A stretch of 64,000 bases of DNA, taken from assembly GCF_021730395.1 (NCBI RefSeq), contig NC_069369.1, forward strand, positions 63,515,501 through 63,579,500, in the 5' to 3' direction. The stretch is from Mercenaria mercenaria. Lineage: Eukaryota > Mollusca > Bivalvia > Venerida > Veneridae. A program made the position numbers and the translations under genes. Of the stretch, positions 59,621 to 64,000 are shown in pieces. A model generated the notes under the pieces. It was not told the DNA's origin, ran no database searches, and worked only from the letters and a program-made list of their open reading frames with translations. Positions within the stretch are counted from its first letter, which is position 1. Each line of letters opens with the position of its first letter.

Positions 59621-60958
59621 TACGGTATTCCGTTTGGACAATCGTGACTTTTTATTTAATACTAAACCGCGATGGTACGATGACGAAAACGCGATGGTGC
59701 GATGACACGATTATGAAACAACGATGGTACGATGGTGAAAACGCCATGGCACGATGATGAAATCGCGATGGTGCGATGGTACGATGGTGAAATGTCGATG
59801 TAATACCGCGTTTTCGTCATCGTACCATCGCGTTTTCACCATCGCGTTTTCATCATCGTACCGTCGCGTTTTCACCATCGTGTCATCGCATTTTCACCAT
59901 CGTACCATCGCGTTATCACCATCGTACCATCGCATTTTCACCATCGTATCATCGCCTTCCGGTGGTCATGCGCACTGGTACAGTATATGTGCCAGTAAAA
60001 TACAGGCTTGATACAATCTCATTTTCACATTGCACTATGTACCTTCTACATCCTATTATACTAGAGTAAGCTGAGTTTGAATAATACCATGTGACTATTA
60101 CACCCAGCTTTTTATTTACTTTCATGCATACATAAAATACAAAGGACGTGGCCTTGAAGATTTTACAGTTTTAATGAACTGAGCACTGAACATTTTGTAA
60201 AACAACTTGCAAAACAGCCGAATCTAAATGGTAAATTTCGTCTCACAAAATACACTGAGATACATTCTATTCTATCTATTGTTGACAAAAATACAAGTGT
60301 ACGGGATTACACATTTCTAACCGGAAGGCGATGGTACGATAGTGAAAACGCGATGGTACGATGGTGAAACCACGAAGGTACGATGATGATAAGGCGATGG
60401 CACGATGGTGAAAATGCGATGGTACGATGGTGAAAACGCGATGGTACGATGGTGAAAACGCGATGGTACGATGGTGAAACCAAGATGGTACGATGATGAT
60501 AATGCGATGGCACGATGGTGAAGACGCGATGGTACGACGGTGAAACCACGATGGTACGATGATGATAACGCGATGTCACGATGGTGAAAACGCGATGGTA
60601 CGATGATGAAACCACGGATGGTACGATGATGATAACGCGATGGCACGATGGTGAAAACGCGATGGTACGATGGTGAAAACGCTATGGCTAGATGGTTCGA
60701 TGATGAAAACGCGATGGCACGATGGTGCAATGGTGAAAACGCGATGGTACGATGATGAAAACGCGATATTACATCGACATTTCACCATCATATCATCGCA
60801 TTATCGCGATTTCATCATCGTGCCATTGCGTTTTCACCATCGTACCATCGTTGTTTCATCATCGTGACAGCGCGCCATCGCGTTTTTGTCATCGTACCAT
60901 CGTGCATCGCGGTTTAGTATTAGATAAAATATCACGATTGTCCAAACGGAACACCGTA
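59621..60958. mobile_element. Fold-back element of GATGGTACGATGGTGAAAACGC repeats with 6-bp target duplication
   Basis: Terminal inverted repeats of about 52 bp: 59621-59672 (TACGGTATTCCGTTTGGACA, then AATCGTGA, to TACTAAACCGCGATG) and its complement ending ACACCGTA at 60958. TGTTTG flanks both sides (59615-59620 and 60959-60964). Inside each end lies an array of the ~22-bp unit on one strand and then on the other, turning at about 59800 and 60780. A 360-bp unique core (59963-60320) is bounded by CGCCTTCCGGT and ACCGGAAGGCG. There is no transposase. The long histidine/serine-rich frames are readings of the 22-bp unit. Confidence 0.92.
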
Positions 60959-61109
60959 TGTTTGAGAAGAAATTATATAAATTGGTATGTTTAAACCGTC
61001 ACCGTGACGGTGGATACACTTAACTGTTACACCTTTTAAGAAGTGAAGTGACTTCAGCAGAGACTGTCGTTAGAAATTTATTCGGTGTATTGATACATAA
61101 TATCCAGAA

Positions 61110-61350
61110 TTTATCCCAAGCGGCAGCGCGACAATGCGATAAAGCGAGGTTTTACAAAATCTCGCATTGTGAAATTGGTATGTGGGGATTTTTCAAATTC
61201 CAAATGCGAGAATTAAGAAAGACATGCGAAAATTGAGAACGATTATAAGCAACTCAAAAACCTCGCAAGGATTGTTAAATCTAGTATGTATATTAGTATA
61301 TGTTTTTGGACAAGTCGTAAATGCGATATTATCGCATTGTCGCGACTGAT
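61110..61350. repeat. Scattered GCATTGTCGC words
   Basis: GCGACAATGCGATAAAGCGAGGTTTTAC (61132 onward, with its complement-like partner GTAAAACCTCGCATTGTCGC at 58565) and TATTATCGCATTGTCGCGAC at 61327. These belong with the 57735-58475 repeat. They may mark the right side of a larger element into which the LINE fragment and the 59621 element were inserted. Confidence 0.5.
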
Positions 61351-62218
61351 GGGGCAAGAATTGGAGTGGCATGAAAAAAAGTCCGTAGAAAACGTCGGGT
61401 TATCAAAATTCAGAACATTGGTATCAATATTCGGAACATATATAGGACATAGAGTTTCTTACCAAATATAATTTTTTTTCTAAAACAAAGTCGGCATTAT
61501 AGTCAAAAGGGGTTGAGCATCAAAGATGTGTATTTTAGTCAGAAACAATAACAAAACATTCGTAAAGGATTCGTAAAACATTGTTACTACGGACGGGTGG
61601 GGTACTTGATCACACCAACATTTACTCAAAATTAATAAACCGTTACGGTAATTATTTATAAAATGCTTCTTGAACTGCTTTATTATGTAATGTATGCATA
61701 TGGGCAAAGAAATGAAAAAATGATACTAATATTTCGTTTAAATGATTTTATTTTAGATAAATTAACATTACTTTGTTTAATTAAAATCTGATGGAAGCTA
61801 CAATGAAATATTATCTAATTTTCAGAATTTGGCTCGTTTTTCTCTTGAGGATTATTTACCTCTTTTGCATCAATACATGTAACTAAAGATTAAAAATCAT
61901 CGATAAAAATTACGTTGGAATTAGTTTAAGGTTCTGACATAGCTTGTAATACTTAAAAATATTTGATACAGAAATTACATAAATAGCCGTTTACTTACGA
62001 TATCTTTCTTTTCGCTTTCAAAATCTAGCCCATGTTTATCGTTCACTCGACTTAATAAGGAATGTGCTTGATTTATTTAACATCGTGCACGTCAACTAAG
62101 AGCCCCATTTTTTCAAAGTTTTTTTTTCAAATTTCATAGCGTATTTACGCAAATGTTCAGCTTATTTGGAGCTCTTGCTCAACAGATAACAACGTTTCAT
62201 CCTCTTTTAACATTTTAG
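61351..62218. other. Upstream of gene 4, nothing recognised
   Basis: AT-rich DNA. From about 62160 it becomes similar to the sequence just upstream of gene 2 (CTCAACAGATAAC, AACGTTTCAT, ACATTTTAGATATGA). Confidence 0.5.
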
Positions 62219-62249
62219 ATATGATTGGATAGATACTTTGTCCTCTGGT

Positions 62250-63147
62250 ATGGCTGTACCAGGGCGTAAAGCAGAGCAACATCAGTCGTCAGGGTCGGCA
62301 ACGGATTATGAGCATAGCTGTGACGCATGTCTCGTCGATGGACAAGATGTGGAAGCTCATGGATATTGCTTTGATTGTCAAGACCATCTGTGTGTAACTT
62401 GCTTCAGGTTTCATCGTAAAAACAGGGCTTCCAGAAATCATAGATTGGTAGACAATACAGCATCTCTGCCTGCACATGTCACTAAATCATCAGCAGAAAC
62501 ATGTACTGTCACAGAGAAATGTGCCGAGCACGAAGGCCAGATTCTTAAGTTCTTCTGTCTAAAACACGAAGCGCTTGCTTGCCACGACTGCGTGACACTT
62601 GACCACAGAAGATGTGACATTGACTACATTCCAAAAACATGCGTGGGAGTAACTGAAAGCAAAGAGTATATCGACACTTTTAAGAAGCTGAATGATCTTC
62701 TTGAGTACGTGAACTACGTGCAGAAAATGACCGAGAAGAAGAATTGTGAAATTGTAAATGCTTCTACAAGAGTTGTAGAAGAAATAGATAAATTCCAAAA
62801 AGATGTAAATGATCGCATTTATCAACTTCGTTGCCAAATTTTAGGAAAAGTAGCGAGCGAAAAGAAAAAGCAAAATGATGATATTGGAATCGTGTTGAAA
62901 ACTTGTGAAAAAATGGCATCGGATATAAAACAGGTCATAACGAGCTCTCATGAAAACGAAGCTGCTCAAAGAGAAGGTCAGATATACATCTACATGAAGA
63001 GAGCTGAACAGATTATTAAGTCTCAAGAAATAGAAAAGGCAAAGGCAAATCTTCACGCCATTCCTACAGAGATAACATTCAAACGTAACAGAGAAATTGA
63101 AAATATTTTCTCACATCAAGTGACCTTTGGGACGCTGAAAATTCCAG
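62250..63147 (+). CDS. Gene 4 exon 1: B-box/coiled-coil exon, paralogue of gene 2 (gene continues beyond window)
   Basis: Encodes 299 residues plus one base, starting MAVPGRKAEQHQ. It is preceded by a conserved 3' splice site (AG 62217-62218) and a 31-base leader. Both B-boxes keep their Cys/His ligands (CDACLVDGQDVEAHGYCFDC; EKCAEHEGQ..FFCLKHEALACHDCVTLDH), and the coiled coil is clearly similar to gene 2 throughout (KFQKDVNDRIYQLRCQI). The donor ATTCCAG|GTAAGA is phase 1, as in genes 1 and 2. The start at the upstream TTG (62238) is rejected in favour of the ATG aligned with gene 2. By kinship it should continue into KH-WWE-PARP exons, but genes 1 and 2 show that the C-terminal part cannot be assumed. 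Confidence 0.88.
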
Positions 63148-63282
63148 GTAAGAGTCAATTTCAATAAATACATACCCTGTGTTTCAAATTGCGCTACCAT
63201 CACTACATTTTCCCGTCTAATTAAACTATCAAAAAGATAAACGTTTGTATTGAGTTAAATTTGGACATATTTTGTATATAGA

Positions 63283-63413
63283 GGATATTTATTTGTTTTT
63301 AGTGAATATGGAATATATGTCACTGAGAAGTGAGAAAATTTTAAATATTTTGTGAACATTTTCTCACTTTGATGTGAGATAAATTCCGTATTCACTCAAA
63401 ACAAACAAATCTT
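63283..63413. repeat. Hairpin / small MITE in intron 1 of gene 4
   Basis: AGTGAATATGGAATATATGT..AGTGAGAAAAT on the left is matched by the inverted TTTTCTCACTTT..AAATTCCGTATTCACT on the right, including TTATTTGTTTTT / AAACAAACAAAT at the ends. About 130 bp, non-coding. Confidence 0.75.
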
Positions 63414-63966
63414 CTTTTTACTTTATGCCTGGGGTGCATAGGTTCAAGCCCCTATTGGGACCAAAATTTCTTTTCCATATTTTCTAGTAAGTTTTTACTT
63501 CTTTCAAGACTGATTATGGATGTATTGTACAAAACATGAACAAATGCATAAAAAAATACGAAATTTATAAGCGATTTTTTGCTGTTCAGAGTGAATTTAC
63601 ATCTGAATCAGGAGGGGTAGAGTTAGACATCTTTAAAAGTACTGAGTTACATGCGGTAAAAGTGCTCTATTTTTGCTTCATTCTTTAGATTACATATTGT
63701 GGAAGAAATGCAGGTAGGCTTTACTTCTGCCCCAAGGTTATTTTTGAATGAAGTGAGCAAAATTCAAAACAGACGCATAGGATTCGACCTTGATTTTTCA
63801 ATGTTGGAGTAAATTTTTTGTCTCTCCCATTAAATCTGTTTACTTAAGCCACCCTAGAAAACAAAATATATTTACAGTTTTATTTGTGTTTTATAATTAG
63901 TTAACAATAGTTGATGTTTCTTTTATCAAAATTAATGCAGTAATGAATTCTCTGCAAACGTTTTAG

Positions 63967-64000
63967 GTAGTGGCCATCACATTGAAATGTGTCTCTACTT
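63967..64000 (+). CDS. Possible exon 2 of gene 4 (cut by window end)
   Basis: TTTTAG at 63961-63966 is followed by 34 bases that stay open in the phase set by exon 1 (G+GT AGT GGC...: GSGHHIEMCLY). Only a compatible acceptor and frame support it, so it may be chance. Confidence 0.3.

Noticed and set aside
60307-60791. Minus-strand frames of up to 137 codons rich in HHRTIAFSPSYHRVFTIVPS
   Set aside because: Direct reading of the 22-bp unit of the fold-back element in three frames. No start context or domain, and mirrored frames occur on the other strand.

Overview
The window looks like AT-rich nuclear DNA from a bivalve mollusc. This is an inference from short phase-consistent exons with GT-AG introns, RING-less B-box/coiled-coil (TRIM-like) genes, PARP14-like exons, and dispersed repeats of kinds common in clams. 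Nothing prokaryotic is present.

Four plus-strand gene units form one paralogous cluster. (1) 1428-11937: five exons, 458 codons, encoding two B-boxes, a coiled coil, a short linker and a C-terminal SH2 domain of SLP-76/BLNK type. (2) 17417-44425: seven exons, 742 codons, encoding two B-boxes, a coiled coil, KH-like folds, a WWE domain and a PARP catalytic domain with H-Y-M at the triad positions. (3) 46664-50095: a decayed tandem copy of the WWE and catalytic exons of gene 2, in which the last two exons remain open. (4) 62250-63147: a close paralogue of exon 1 of gene 2, running off the window. All three N-terminal exons end at a phase-1 donor, so the same B-box/coiled-coil module feeds very different C-terminal effectors. 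The likely theme is innate-immune signalling by a modular TRIM-like family; that role is inferred from the domains.

Region by region: 1-1.4 kb is upstream sequence with a possible tRNA-derived repeat. At 1.4-12.2 kb is gene 1, whose SH2-splitting intron is filled by a 5 kb fold-back array of two satellites (6184-11151). At 12.2-14.5 kb lie a CG-word fold-back element, a 37-bp minisatellite, a TTAA-ended MITE and a SINE. The 15-17.4 kb stretch upstream of gene 2 is homologous to 53.2-54.8 kb upstream of gene 4. At 17.4-44.4 kb is gene 2, whose 15 kb intron 3 holds a SINE, a pogo-like transposon, a 7 kb inverted-repeat complex and a retroelement fossil. At 44.4-50.1 kb are repeats and the duplicated catalytic exons. 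At 50.1-62.2 kb is an accessory region of MITEs, hairpins, a LINE fragment and a fold-back element with a 6-bp target duplication. At 62.2-64 kb is gene 4.

The most noteworthy points are the two domain fusions on one shared N-terminal exon, the duplicated catalytic exons that may act as alternative 3' ends, and several independent fold-back elements built from iterated CG-containing words.
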